Source: Epithemia pelagica
Lineage: Eukaryota; Bacillariophyta; Bacillariophyceae; Surirellales; Surirellaceae
Direction: 5' to 3'
Length of the DNA stretch: 64,000 nucleotides
Assembly (NCBI GenBank): GCA_946965045.2
Contig: OX337230.1
Span: 3,162,001 to 3,226,000 of the forward strand
The notes beneath the pieces were generated by a model. It was given only the letters and a program-made list of their open reading frames with translations. It did not search any database and was not told the DNA's origin. The translations under genes and the position numbers were made by a program. This document shows, piece by piece, positions 21,782 to 32,446 of the stretch. Positions within the stretch are counted from its first letter, which is position 1; every line of letters begins with the position of its first letter.

Positions 21782-24520
21782 TTACACCCTCATGCGACGA
21801 AAGAATCGAGGGGGTGATCGCGTTGACTTGGACGTGGTGGTCGAAGTGGAAGTGGCCGTGGCTTCGGTCTCTTGTGATTTGTTCACATCGCGACATGCCA
21901 CATCGTTCTTGGAATCATTATAGCACTGGTCATCGTAGTAATCGTCGTCGTAGGGATGCAATTTTCCATGCATTCCCACGTCCTCGTAGTATTCCTCCTC
22001 CTCCTCATATTCGTAATAGGAGTTGTGCTCACTATCTTCCCACGAGTAGAGTTCGCTATCCTCTCCAGACGAAGAACAGGAAGAGGACGAACGAGGACCC
22101 TGAGGCATCAAATCTCTGCGACACGGAAACAAGCTGTCTTCCACGGGGACATCCTTTTGACGTTCCCATTCGGTTAAGTGGCCACCTTCGTTGTTGGTAG
22201 ACAAAACTTTTCCTTGTAGAGCGACTACCACATCTTTCGCAATGCGAGGACATGTATCCGCTGCAGCAGTAGCTGCAGCCCCCAATACAGTGCTCCATGA
22301 ATGTGGGCTAGCGCCAGCATGGTTGATATCGGCAGCGTTCGTGGAAGGATCACAACGTCCACCGTTTCGTTCCAACGACGTGGACAAGGGAGGTTCATCA
22401 TCCGGACAGCTGTCATTGTCATCTTGACACCTCAAGTCTTTTAACAAGGTCGTTATACCAGGAGGCGGTATGCGGTTCACGGCCGATGTCGTTCCTGGAC
22501 CTGGAGGACTAGTGCATTTGGAAGGAAAACACATGTCTGCGTCGTCATGAAACTCAATGTCGTGTTCTCTTCGTCTTGTCAAGACCTCTCGTTGCTGCTG
22601 TCTCTCGTGATGCTCGAGTTGGGACATGAAAGACGACATGAAAATGGTATAGTACGATCCAGAACCAATGGAATATTGCTTTTCTCGTGTCACTGTTTCC
22701 TGCAGTGACTGCATCCGCTGCCGGGCCAAGTATTCTTCCATGGTCCAATCATCGTTTGAAGCGTTGCTGTTTTCGTCGTCCGACGAGACCAATCGCAACA
22801 ACACACCACCATAGTCCACGTCATCTTCTTCTTGTTCCTTGTCATTGCCATTGTCTTTTTCGTTTGGATGGGGAGCACGGCCATCTTGATGACTTTCAGA
22901 CTGCGATTCGTGGTGGTGACGACGCGCATTAGATTGCCGACTCCTTTGCTTCAGCAACAACAGATCATGGTCGTCGTCCCCTTCCTTGTCACAACCCTTT
23001 GATTCCGTGCTGCCGTAGATGGATGCAAAACTTCGATGACGATGTGAAGAAGACGTCGCGACACAAAGTTTTTGCAAGTTGCTTCGACTCTTGTGTAACG
23101 AGGGTGGTTCGTTTTCATCTTCTTCGTCATCATCATAATACGATCCACCGTATCGTAGTTTGGGCACTTCTTCTGATTGTGCCAGAGCCATTTGGTGACG
23201 CAATTGATGTTGTCTGTGCGATTCAAGCCAATGCAAGGTATCTTCGGAATGAATTATCTCGGTCGTTGTTGTTGCTGTAGTTGTTTCCTGAACGCTGACA
23301 GTTCGTTCTACACTAGGTGGCTCTGCGATGGCTTTTGATTGCGGTGTGGACCATGGAGTTGCCGCGATGAGTCCATATTCGTCTTCATCATGTGGGTGTG
23401 ATGGTTCTCGTTCTTGCTGTGGTTGTTCTTGCAACTGTTCGTCGGCTTTGGTTTTGCGGTGTTGTCGGCGTCTCAAGAGTTTGGGAATCCGTCGTGGCAA
23501 ACGCGCCGAGTGTGGAGCCTGTTCTTGAGTTTGCGGCCTCGAGGATGTCTGTCTTGTCAGTGAAATGGATTTTTCTCCACCTTTAGCATTCCTATAGCAC
23601 ACCACGCTCGAAGCACGAATCGAGGTATTTCTTGTGGTTTGCTCCTGCTCCTGCAAGGATTCGACTCGTTGTTGAGAACGTGACTTGTTTTTGGACAGAG
23701 ATAATGTTCTCTTGTGACGCTTGATCGTAACATGCTTGCAGCTTGTCTCGGGTTCTTCCTTGTGTTCTTCTTCTTCTTTTGGTGAACTGACTCGACCTTT
23801 AGGTGATGAAGGTGATTGTGGTTGTTGGTCCAGTCGTATCACACCCATGAGTTGCATCGACTCCACGGGCGCCGCAACAGGAGCTTGTCGTCGTTTGGAT
23901 GAGGACAAAGGACGTTTTCCAGGAGGCTCTCGCTTGCTGTTGGTGGACTGCAGCAAGTCATCGTACGACAAGGAGCGACGTGGGATTGGAGTTGGAGAAT
24001 CGTGACTAGCTTCCGCATATTGTTGGCTACTAGACACGCAAGTCGTTGCTGGAGAAGTAGACCGGGAGGGCGTCACTGCCATGGTTTCATGGGAGGATGG
24101 CAAGTTGTTCTGCTGTTGTTTTTGTTGCTGGTGTCCTTCCAGCGATGACGAGGATCGTTTGCCAAAGGATAAAAGCAAGGACGGTTTTTTCCAGGGTTTG
24201 TTGCTCGAGGAGGCCTTGCTTCGAGACGTGGAAAGAGGCACTGGTGGAGGCCGTTGTTCAGGGAGTTCTTCGCGTTCTCGTTCTCGTTCTTGCTGTTGTT
24301 GTTGTTGTTTCGGAGCGCTGCTGCCTCTGGTTTTGGCAGCTGTGCCTGGGTCTGTTGTTGCTGTTGAGGCTTTGGATCTTTGGATCAAGGCCAATTCTTT
24401 GCTGCTCGGAGGATCAACGGCTACCACTCGACGTCTTATACTGGTGGTTACATGATGATGATCCATCCTGGACAAGGATGTTGACGACGAATGAAGTGCA
24501 GGAGAAGGAACTGCTGTCAT
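21782..24520 (-). CDS. Long disordered protein, disordered-protein cluster member 1
   Basis: ATG 24520, 912 residues, single exon. Function not recognised. The protein is dominated by Ser, Gln, Arg, Glu and Asp. The N-terminal half is basic with runs of Gln and SKSR-type motifs; the C-terminal end is very acidic and Tyr-rich (YYEYEEEEEYYED) and then closes with a basic tail ending FFRRMRV. A possible folded or coiled-coil island lies in the segment DWTMEEYLARQRMQSLQETV and the about 40 residues after it. There is no signal peptide or membrane segment. Length and a continuous frame through low-complexity sequence support a real gene. It is the leftmost of six minus-strand genes of this type. 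Confidence 0.75.
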   Translation of the reverse strand: MTAVPSPALHSSSTSLSRMDHHHVTTSIRRRVVAVDPPSSKELALIQRSKASTATTDPGTAAKTRGSSAPKQQQQQQEREREREELPEQRPPPVPLSTSRSKASSSNKPWKKPSLLLSFGKRSSSSLEGHQQQKQQQNNLPSSHETMAVTPSRSTSPATTCVSSSQQYAEASHDSPTPIPRRSLSYDDLLQSTNSKREPPGKRPLSSSKRRQAPVAAPVESMQLMGVIRLDQQPQSPSSPKGRVSSPKEEEEHKEEPETSCKHVTIKRHKRTLSLSKNKSRSQQRVESLQEQEQTTRNTSIRASSVVCYRNAKGGEKSISLTRQTSSRPQTQEQAPHSARLPRRIPKLLRRRQHRKTKADEQLQEQPQQEREPSHPHDEDEYGLIAATPWSTPQSKAIAEPPSVERTVSVQETTTATTTTEIIHSEDTLHWLESHRQHQLRHQMALAQSEEVPKLRYGGSYYDDDEEDENEPPSLHKSRSNLQKLCVATSSSHRHRSFASIYGSTESKGCDKEGDDDHDLLLLKQRSRQSNARRHHHESQSESHQDGRAPHPNEKDNGNDKEQEEDDVDYGGVLLRLVSSDDENSNASNDDWTMEEYLARQRMQSLQETVTREKQYSIGSGSYYTIFMSSFMSQLEHHERQQQREVLTRRREHDIEFHDDADMCFPSKCTSPPGPGTTSAVNRIPPPGITTLLKDLRCQDDNDSCPDDEPPLSTSLERNGGRCDPSTNAADINHAGASPHSWSTVLGAAATAAADTCPRIAKDVVVALQGKVLSTNNEGGHLTEWERQKDVPVEDSLFPCRRDLMPQGPRSSSSCSSSGEDSELYSWEDSEHNSYYEYEEEEEYYEDVGMHGKLHPYDDDYYDDQCYNDSKNDVACRDVNKSQETEATATSTSTTTSKSTRSPPRFFRRMRV

Positions 24521-26443
24521 GAGTATATATGTCTACTTTTCTTTTCCAGATGTTCCTGCTTGTTTCTCGTGAGCAGGGAAAATGCAGCCTCCAGACAGAA
24601 CCCCCAGCAAGATGGCTTCGTTTTCTTCTCTAACGCACTATTTCCGACACGGTTTGATTTTTACGGAACAAGGGTGGACTCAAACTGGATCGAACGAGAT
24701 GACTGGTTGAAACAAAAAGGGAAAATTCGAATGATTCGGCACCAAAAGTGGATCAAACGTTGTTGTTGTTTCGCTTTTGGACACCTTGGGCACAAAAGGC
24801 TTCGTATCGCCCCTTGTTGACTTTCTTGTTGTTCTGCCTTTTTCAGTGTGGCCTTTCCCTGTATCGTTTGTTGTCCTCCAAAACCAAGTGTTGCAGGGAG
24901 TATCGGTAGTTGATAGGATATGAGTGATTGGTCTTTCTCCTCAACTGTTGAGTAACAACGCTTCGTGACTGGACTGCTGGACTGCTCCCAGATTTTCGAG
25001 TTCCACTCTCCACTCAAACAAGAACTGGAGCAAGCCAGTTCCAAACGAAACACTGCACCACAATGGCCGTCACGGCTACCACTCTCCTTCGACTTTCCCT
25101 TGTTGCCTGTCCCCTTTAGCCCTCCCCAATCCGACTCTCCTAGCAAAACACCCCAAGTTTATGAAGAACGGCCACTGTCCTTCCCTGGATGTTGTTGTTT
25201 CGTGTCCTGACAGAATTGACAACTCCGCCTGATTCGTTGGAGCAGAGAGAGTGTGTGTTTTCTATGTGAATCGTTCTTGTGGTATGATTGTCGTCCTCCT
25301 CGGATTCCCACCATCTGATTGTTAGCCGTGGCGAACTCGAAGACAACCCAAATCACCTTGTCCCCTCCCTTTTTCGTCTTGGCGCACACACCCGAGCAGA
25401 GCCGTGGTGCCGACAAGCTCTGAAATTGGTGGATACCGATCCTGGCTTATGTGTGAGCGCATGGCGATGGCACCGCCTCCCGGTAAGGCTTAAGTTATCG
25501 TCACGCAAGTCAGTTTCAAAGGGTCATCGATCCTCCCCCAAGCGCAGGCCAGGTTCAGTTTGGGGAATCCCCCAAGGCTTCGAATCCCGTCCGACGGACG
25601 AACCCTTCTGGAGTTCCCACTCCCTGGATCGGATCGAACTCCATTCAATTTACGTAGATAATGAAGATGGATTATCTTACGACCGAGGAGATGTAGTACG
25701 TTCCATGCAGTCACGCAAGACTCGTCTCCCCTCGAGTTGCTACTGGTGGATGCTATCTATATCTATTGCCTTGGGTGCTACGTCTTCTCCTTTCATGTGT
25801 GTTGGTTTGCACTAGCACAAGACTCTTCGATCGACTCGGTGCATGGATTATGCCTCGAAATTTGAAATCCGTCCAGCAAAACACATACCCTTCTGTCATG
25901 GCATAAGTACATGGTCGATTGATGGAATCGAGGAATGACTCCCCCTCTCCCTGAAAGATCCGCATCATTGTCATTCGTCATCGGCTTGCAACTTGTCATG
26001 CCCTCACGCTCACGATTCTGCCAACCTAGAGGCCATACACGAGCGAAGAGTATGTGTGATGTATATCTGGTACGCACAACGGTTGAGGCCATTCTCTTGT
26101 TGCTCGACTTAGCAGCTGCCTAGGCGACTACCTAGGAACCAGTTGACCTATGGCCGTCGTTCGAGTTCTACATACTCCTACTTGTGCTTCCAATACTTCT
26201 GCTCCTCTATCCCGTATTTTCTTCATTTGTAGTCCTACGAAATCTACATTAGGACGTTGTAGGCAAACAGTTGATAAGCAATAGGACGACGGACGACTCG
26301 AGCAACAGTCTCAGTGTGTGCAGAGACCTAGTAGTAGATGTACTTCCTCCAAGGAGTATTTTTCTAAATGGTGTTGTTTGTGTGTGGTCAATTCATTTGG
26401 GGGGCACAACATATAGGCTGGAGAAAACAAGACGGATAGGTTC
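24521..26443. other. Intergenic region between cluster members 1 and 2
   Basis: About 1.9 kb. Open frames of up to 175 codons occur on both strands, but none has a recognisable domain. No terminal inverted repeat seen. It should hold the promoter of member 1 and the 3' UTR of member 2. Confidence 0.4.
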
Positions 26444-28930
26444 TTACCATGTGGGTGTAACCTCCGTAAGAAACTGCAATGATTCCGACCTGGACGAGGA
26501 CCTGGAGGAACTTGCCGACCACCCGCTTTCATGCTTGACGCGTTCATTCTCCTCCTCTCGGTCGTGATGACTGGTCATGCTGGAATGGTCAAAGGTGTCA
26601 GTCACGACAATTTCTCCCGGAGGAATGTCGTGATAACAATACCCAAACAGAGGATGACCCTCAGCCTCAATGTCGTGCTCGTCGTCGGCCTCGAGAAACA
26701 AACACTGGGATTGGTCGTCATCGTCATATGCATTGTCGTCATTACCCGACCGTTCGTCGTGTGATGGTTGCTCTTGCGTTGATGGATCACCTTGTTGGAT
26801 CAAGAGTGTTTGTGGAGGAATGGAAAAGGCTGCCTCAGGTTCCTCGACCAGAGTTGATGCACAAGGCAAACAGCCCATCCATAATTTGGACGTTACAGCG
26901 CGTCTGCGAGGGCTGGACGTGCTGCTCTCGTTCTTGTGGTTCTTCTCATCTTGGTCTGCTCCCAAAAACGAGCAGGAGGCCAACCGGGTCGATCCTTGAC
27001 CGGGTTCCCCCTGTTCTGGATCCGATTGGAGATGATCCCCCCTGGCGTCGTCATGGTCATGGGGAGACACGGGTGTACCATTCTCCGAGGCATTTTCATG
27101 GAAGGAAGCAGCCGCACCATTCTGTTTGGATGACAGCCATTGGTTCCACGCATGGGCGGCAGTTTCCTTTGTGGATGCCGACGTGGTCCAGGTCGACGAC
27201 AGCTTTGGTGTAGTCCGTTTGGTGCGGACAAGCCTCGGACCAAGGGGCGAGGAGGTCCTTCTGGTGGCGACAACGGGAGTGGTGGTGGTTGCGGTGCTGG
27301 TGCGGGTGGCGGGAGATGTGTGTCGAGTGGGACTTTGGTTTGGCTCTTGTTGTCGTTGTTGTTGTTCTTGATCCTCCAACAACCGATAGCGGCTCTCCTC
27401 CTGATCCATCTTTTCGAGGTTGGCGTAAGCCAAGAGCGCGGACAAACTGCGCGTTCGAACACTACTGCCGCCCCCCGAGGACGAAGGACTCTCCTCGACT
27501 TCCAGCGAGGAGGAGGCAAAGGAATCACGGGACTGGATCAAGTGCGCCAAAAAGGCCTTGTCGTCGTCGGGGACGAGAATGGAAGATTCCGTGTCTTGGT
27601 TCGAACGCCAGGATAGGGATGGCGATGCCGCCGACCAGGACGTGGTCGTGGTGGATGAGGATGTGGATGATGTATGGAGGGAATCCGTTGCCAACTTTCC
27701 CAAACCATGGTGGGACGAAGCCGAATTGGTTTCCATCGAATGATTCGATGGAGACCTCGTCGAGCAACTGCAAGTAGTCTCATCGTCATCGTCGTCTTGT
27801 TCCCACGAAACTTGACTGGAACGGTTGGTCTTGAGGGAACTGTCGTGAACCGACGAGGATTCTTCGGCAAGCCGGTTCTTTTCTCGAGTGACCTTGTACA
27901 AGAGGCTTTTCCAAATGTTGCCATTCTTTCGAGACGACGAAGTGGACGACGACGAGAAGGAGCTGGAACGAGGGGCATGCGTGCTTCGGAGCCTCCGTCT
28001 CGAGTGAGGTTTTTTCTTCTCGGTCGTAGAAGTAGGAGTCACGGCTGCAGCGGCGTCCGTGTCGGAAAATTCTCTGGAATTGGATGCCTTGATGGTCACT
28101 TCACTCTTGTTGATGCGGGTCAAGGGAACGGGTGCATACCAGGACGCGGAAGCTGAGGATGTGGAGGAGACGGGCGACCGTAGAACCTGGTGCTGAGAAG
28201 AAGAAGATGGCCGTCGTTTCCGAGGCGAGGTGGAACAGGACCTCCTGGGTACCGATGAGGATAATGACGGAGATGGTGCCATGGGTGGCCGTCGTTTCTG
28301 AGGAGAGGTGGAGAAGGACCTCCGAGATGGCGCACCCGACGAGGACGACGGAGATGGTGCCATGGGTGGACGACGTGTCCTGTTTGCTCTGGTGGTGGAC
28401 CCTGCGGGAGCAACAGCAGTAGCGTGGCGTTGTCGTTGTCGTTGTCGAGCGGTCCGAGGTAACATGAAAGCACTGGGATCGGCCAATGTAGGCGCTGGTT
28501 GTGGTTGTCGTTGTGGTCGATTCAAACTATCACGGGCTTTGTTCGACCGTGGTCCATGGACGCTCGTCGAAGCGGGTTGGTGTGTGGAAGAACTACTCCA
28601 GTAGTGTCGCTCTGCTGGTTTGGGGGGAGAGGGCTCGGACGCGACCAGGGTCCTTCTTGTTCTGAAAGAAGAAGGACCCTTGTCGTTCTTCTTCTTGTTG
28701 ATGTTGGTTGGTGGACTGTGCTTGGACGACTTGTCCTTTTGGTGTTTTCGTAGAGACTTGGATTCCAGGTCCGTCACCACCACAACCGAGGCCACGGATC
28801 GTGTCAACTTTTGATTCTGGGGTGCACCGTCCATCGTTGTGGTCTTGTTCGGGAGGCGGCGCCTTGTGGGAGACGTGGTGACAAACGACGAGGGCATGGG
28901 GTGGTGAGTGACTTGTGCCGTAGTACTCAT
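26444..28930 (-). CDS. Long disordered protein, cluster member 2, paralogue of member 3
   Basis: The open frame starts at a TTG (29038); the first ATG is 28930, giving 828 residues. Function not recognised. It is Ser/Arg/Pro-rich with an internal duplication near 28255-28385 (two units beginning RRPPMAPSPS and ending SRRSFSTSP or close). Four short motifs occur in the same order in the protein at 35467-38277: TIKASNSRE, IWKSLLYKV, TRSLSALLA and WNQWLSSK. These are likely the only folded or binding parts. The C-terminus is acidic, with the segment LFGYCYHDIPPGE. No signal peptide is seen at ATG 28930. Paralogy with member 3 supports both as genes. Confidence 0.75.
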   Translation of the reverse strand: MSTTAQVTHHPMPSSFVTTSPTRRRLPNKTTTMDGAPQNQKLTRSVASVVVVTDLESKSLRKHQKDKSSKHSPPTNINKKKNDKGPSSFRTRRTLVASEPSPPKPAERHYWSSSSTHQPASTSVHGPRSNKARDSLNRPQRQPQPAPTLADPSAFMLPRTARQRQRQRHATAVAPAGSTTRANRTRRPPMAPSPSSSSGAPSRRSFSTSPQKRRPPMAPSPSLSSSVPRRSCSTSPRKRRPSSSSQHQVLRSPVSSTSSASASWYAPVPLTRINKSEVTIKASNSREFSDTDAAAAVTPTSTTEKKKPHSRRRLRSTHAPRSSSFSSSSTSSSRKNGNIWKSLLYKVTREKNRLAEESSSVHDSSLKTNRSSQVSWEQDDDDDETTCSCSTRSPSNHSMETNSASSHHGLGKLATDSLHTSSTSSSTTTTSWSAASPSLSWRSNQDTESSILVPDDDKAFLAHLIQSRDSFASSSLEVEESPSSSGGGSSVRTRSLSALLAYANLEKMDQEESRYRLLEDQEQQQRQQEPNQSPTRHTSPATRTSTATTTTPVVATRRTSSPLGPRLVRTKRTTPKLSSTWTTSASTKETAAHAWNQWLSSKQNGAAASFHENASENGTPVSPHDHDDARGDHLQSDPEQGEPGQGSTRLASCSFLGADQDEKNHKNESSTSSPRRRAVTSKLWMGCLPCASTLVEEPEAAFSIPPQTLLIQQGDPSTQEQPSHDERSGNDDNAYDDDDQSQCLFLEADDEHDIEAEGHPLFGYCYHDIPPGEIVVTDTFDHSSMTSHHDREEENERVKHESGWSASSSRSSSRSESLQFLTEVTPTW

Positions 28931-30024
28931 GAATGACACTTGCCAGAAAAAACGTCTCCTCCTTGTTAGCTTGGACAAAACAAAAGCCCAATGGAACCAA
29001 ACTATGGACTGTTCGTGCTCTGGTTCCGAACTGGACAAGATTTGGTGTTGTCAAGAACGCGCAAACGACAACGGACTTGCTTCTTTGAAAAGTGTAGGAT
29101 TGCCGATGCAGTAATGTGTGGTTGATAATGTTGGAATGAAACACGAGACCATAGGAAACTGCCTGCTCTCTTGTGTATGCCGGGCGCTTTGGGGTAGAGC
29201 GTGACTTTTGGTGAGGCAAGCGGCAAACCGAGATTTGAGATGTGTGCTTCTTCCAAGGAAAGGAAAGAGGTAAAGCGTGGACCCTCCTTCTCCTTTGCCC
29301 TTTCTTATGAGAGTGTACGACTTAGCTGGACGATTATCTTGGATATTTTTTTTGTATTTCTTGGACTCTCTCAGTTCTCAGTCGCAAATGGCAACTCAAA
29401 ATCAATCTGAGAGATCGGAGGCCCAGACAAACACAATGCCGACCAAAGCGAAGAAAAGCTACAAAGCATTCCTGGGAAATGACAGACCAAAAGTGTCCTA
29501 CAAAATTATTGTGGCAGCCCCAAAGTTTCCCCACGACATGAGACAGTTTCTGAAGTCATAATGTCTGCGTCGCAGTGTTTCGATAGGGTGTATCTGTCTT
29601 CTCACACATAACTTCCTTCCAGGAAGGATGCAGCGCGCAGAGTCGACGTCGATTCAAGAGAAATAGCCTCTCCGATCTCCGATTGTTATATGGCGTTGTG
29701 TGCTCTCGGCGCCAAAACTCTTGTGAAATGAGGGAATGGCCGAGTTGGGCGCCATCGTTGGTTTGGTCTGAGCATTTTATGGCGGCGGAATCGGCATTTG
29801 ACTCGAATCAGAGACTCGGCTGGCTTTTGGATTCGTTGAACGGAAATTTTGATTTTACCTAACAGTCCATTTTCCAAATATCATCCAAGGCAATAATCTC
29901 TAGCCTCCAAGGCAATAATAATAAGTTAGTCGTGTCGGATGCAGCATCGTCTCTAACTATTCGTAATTTTGTGTGGCGATGAAACTACTCTTGCTACGAA
30001 GGGTAATGGGTGGCGGGTGGGAGA
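28931..30024. other. Spacer with one small plus-strand ORF
   Basis: About 1.1 kb between the start of cluster member 2 and the long-TIR element. It holds the probable promoter of member 2 and a 57-codon frame listed separately. Near 29885-29925 a short direct repeat (CCAAGGCAATAAT) occurs twice. Nothing else supported. Confidence 0.4.
29388..29561 (+). CDS. Small ORF, basic, unknown
   Basis: ATG 29388 in a fair context (CGCAAATGGC) opens 57 codons, reading MATQNQSERSEAQTNTMPTK and ending MRQFLKS. The product is basic and hydrophilic, with no known domain. It is short enough to be chance. Confidence 0.2.
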   Translation: MATQNQSERSEAQTNTMPTKAKKSYKAFLGNDRPKVSYKIIVAAPKFPHDMRQFLKS

Positions 30025-31656
30025 CTAGAGGTATTCCTTTTCCTAGTGCCTCCTCTAGCCGTGTGCCCATTACAGGTCAAAACGACCCTTTGGGCACATG
30101 TTTTCAACTAGATATAACATGACCAATATTAGGCCTACGGCAACATGTGGATGCTCAAACTTTTTCTTCAAGACATCCTCTGTCACCATTTGATATGCCA
30201 TGACACCCATATATGACATATCTAGGTCAAATGAGCGCCTCCATTGGGGGCTTGTGCACCGTGATGGTGCATGTGGGCACACTTGGGCACATGTGGGCCC
30301 ACCATTTTGGGAGGTCGCATGACAGTCCTATGACCATGATAAGACGTCGAGACGTTTTTGGCAGATGCATTGTAACACTTTTGCGCCATTTTTTGTCCCA
30401 TGGTCGACTTTCCCAGCCACGTCCCGGCCATGTCCGGCCTGGCGTGTTCAGGTCGGCGCTGATTCGGAAGTGCGAACCCCACGGGGGACACCCAGAAGAT
30501 TCTTTGACAAAAATGTGTACCCCAAAATTTTGAACGCACACACCAATCCAACAATCATACAATGGCAACACATGTTCTTGTGCTATTTGAACAGTCCCCA
30601 TCGGGATTGTTCATCAGGATGAGAAATGCTCTATGGAAGCTTTTTGCGTTCAAGTATTTGAACCTTTTTGTAATGGGAATCATTACAAAAAGTGTCAATT
30701 TCTTGAGCACGACAACAAGACAACGAGAGAACGACAGTGTCGAGGGTAGCGATAAAAGCAAGACAAAACAGACGACAACAAAGAAGAAGGAATGGCTGGA
30801 GGAAGTCGGCTTGGTCCTGGGTCCAGGGCTTTCATCAGGGCCAGCAATGAAACTGTGATCATTGTGCAAGCCCGGGGCAGCAAGGCTTGGGAAGTTGAGC
30901 TACTCGACATGAGGGATGGAAGCAGGACACGTGAGCTCTTACACAAGACATCTTACCAGCTTCGAAAGATAAATCAAGATGACAGATTCCCTGGAGATGT
31001 CTATCGTGCGCTGCACCGTCCAGCAGCAGGAGCACGACAAGTGCAACAGCAGCAGGGACAGCAGCTCCCTCAGACACTGCAATTACTCACGTGGCCACCC
31101 AAAAACAACAACCACAACAATGAGAGCAAGATCAACATGAACAAGAAATGGCGGCCTCATCAAATGCACAACAGGTCCTCCTCGTCACCACGCGGTCTGG
31201 AGCCAACGAGAATGAAAACTTGACAGGAATCGACGTTGTTGTTGGTGCTCGTCGTCAACGCCAGCGACCACAACAACCAAATAGCAACCTGTCCTTTGAG
31301 TTCTCTGAGACTCAGGAGCCAAGTGTTGCCTACAACTTCAAATACTAGGACGTAGTAAGTCTAAATGCCGAGCTTTACATGAGTTTCTATAATGTGCCCA
31401 TAATGTGCCCACACACGTTGCACGCACCACAAGCTTCTATTAGAGGCACTCCTATGACCCCCATATGTCCTATGTAGGCCAAATGGAGCATCAAATGGTG
31501 ACAGAGAATGCCTTAAAGATTGGTAAGATGCATCAGATCACTGTCGTAGGGCTAATATTGATCGAGTTATTCCTTGTTGAAAACATGTGCCCAACGGTAC
31601 GTTTTCGCCTGTCATGGGCACACCCGGAGAGAAGGCACTAGAGGAGTACTCCTAGG
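30025..31656. mobile_element. Long-TIR DNA element (Mutator-like?), about 1.6 kb
   Basis: The two ends are inverted copies about 270 bp long (about 30025-30300 and about 31385-31656), roughly 70% identical by eye. Shared blocks, read inward from each end, include CTAGTGCCT, GTGTGCCCAT, TTGGGCACATGTTTTCAAC, CAATATTAG and CTCTGTCACCATTTGAT, in the same order. Long terminal inverted repeats are typical of Mutator-like elements. Exact ends and target duplication are not resolved. The interior contains open frames of 143 and 66 codons in different frames but no recognisable transposase, so the copy is non-autonomous or decayed. Two younger elements lie directly next to it on the right. Confidence 0.75.
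30792..31348 (+). pseudogene. Broken ORF inside the long-TIR element
   Basis: ATG 30792 opens 143 codons (start MAGGSRLGPGSRAFIRAS, then a Gln-rich stretch); a second frame at 31148-31348 continues with a Ser/Asn-rich sequence ending SVAYNFKY. The segment AWEVELLDMRDGSRTRELL looks like real coding sequence but I cannot name it. The change of frame near 31040-31150 suggests one decayed gene, perhaps the accessory gene of the element. Confidence 0.3.
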
Positions 31657-31668
31657 AGTAGAACCTTA

Positions 31669-32431
31669 GGCTATCTCCACCCGGGGCCGCTAAAGGTCCA
31701 AAAACCGCCATCGAACTCCACCATCTCCTCTAACCGCTAAACAGCTCCGCTATCCGCTATTTTTGCCGCTATTTGGGGAGCGGATAATAGCGGAGCATAA
31801 TATAAGCGTCGGCATAAATAAATTAACGTCTGCTGCCAACAGTATCTCTCGTGTCGAAAACATGGCAATGGCACGTATTGATTGTGACAATCGCTTACCA
31901 TCTCTTTTTCCATTGTTGTGTTCCCTACTTCCTACAATGGGACAAAAACTTTGCACAGCAAGATGATTCGAGGAACACTGATCGGAAGGAATGCAACAAT
32001 CAAACAAATGCATCATTCAAACTATTGATGAGTTCCATTATCAGACAATCAATCGGAAATTGGACAGGGAATAGGACGATTGGACAGCAACCTACAACCT
32101 ACATCTACATTGGCCATGAACAACAACATGATTCATCATGACAGTCAACAATGCAGAGGGAAAACAACGAGTCCTCCATCTTTGGTTTATGCTTTGTGCT
32201 CTCGTTGATTGTCTTGTTTGAATTCCGCAACTTCCGCGGCCGCACCCCTTTTTAACCGAAACAAGAGAGGGCATATGCGCAATGCGTACGCGCAGCGCGA
32301 GATAGCGGCGTTCTTTTAACGGAGATCGTGGAGTTTATTTCCCTTTGGCTCCGCTAATCCGCTATCCGGATAGCGAGGCCAATCAGAAAGCCCCAATACG
32401 TCAGCATAGCGGCGCTCGGGTGGAGATAGCC
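31669..32431. mobile_element. 763-bp Harbinger-like MITE with TTA duplications
   Basis: The left end begins GGCTATCTCCACCCG and the right end is its inverted copy (reverse complement GGCTATCTCCACCCGAGCGC); both ends continue into CCGCTA-rich subterminal repeats. TTA flanks the element on both sides (31666-31668 and 32432-32434). A TTA duplication with termini starting GG is typical of PIF-Harbinger elements. No transposase lies inside, so it would need one supplied in trans. The Harbinger-type transposase at 55.4 kb shows that such a family exists in this genome; a link between the two is inference. Confidence 0.8.
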
Positions 32432-32446
32432 TTAGGAACTCAACAG

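Noticed and set aside
21782-24520. Silaffin-like biosilica protein
   Set aside because: Ser/Lys richness is tempting in a diatom, but there is no signal peptide and no regular KXXK repeat.
24661-25815. Frames of 161 and 175 codons upstream of cluster member 1
   Set aside because: No domains, overlapping opposite-strand frames, and position in a long spacer; chance openness is likely at this base composition.
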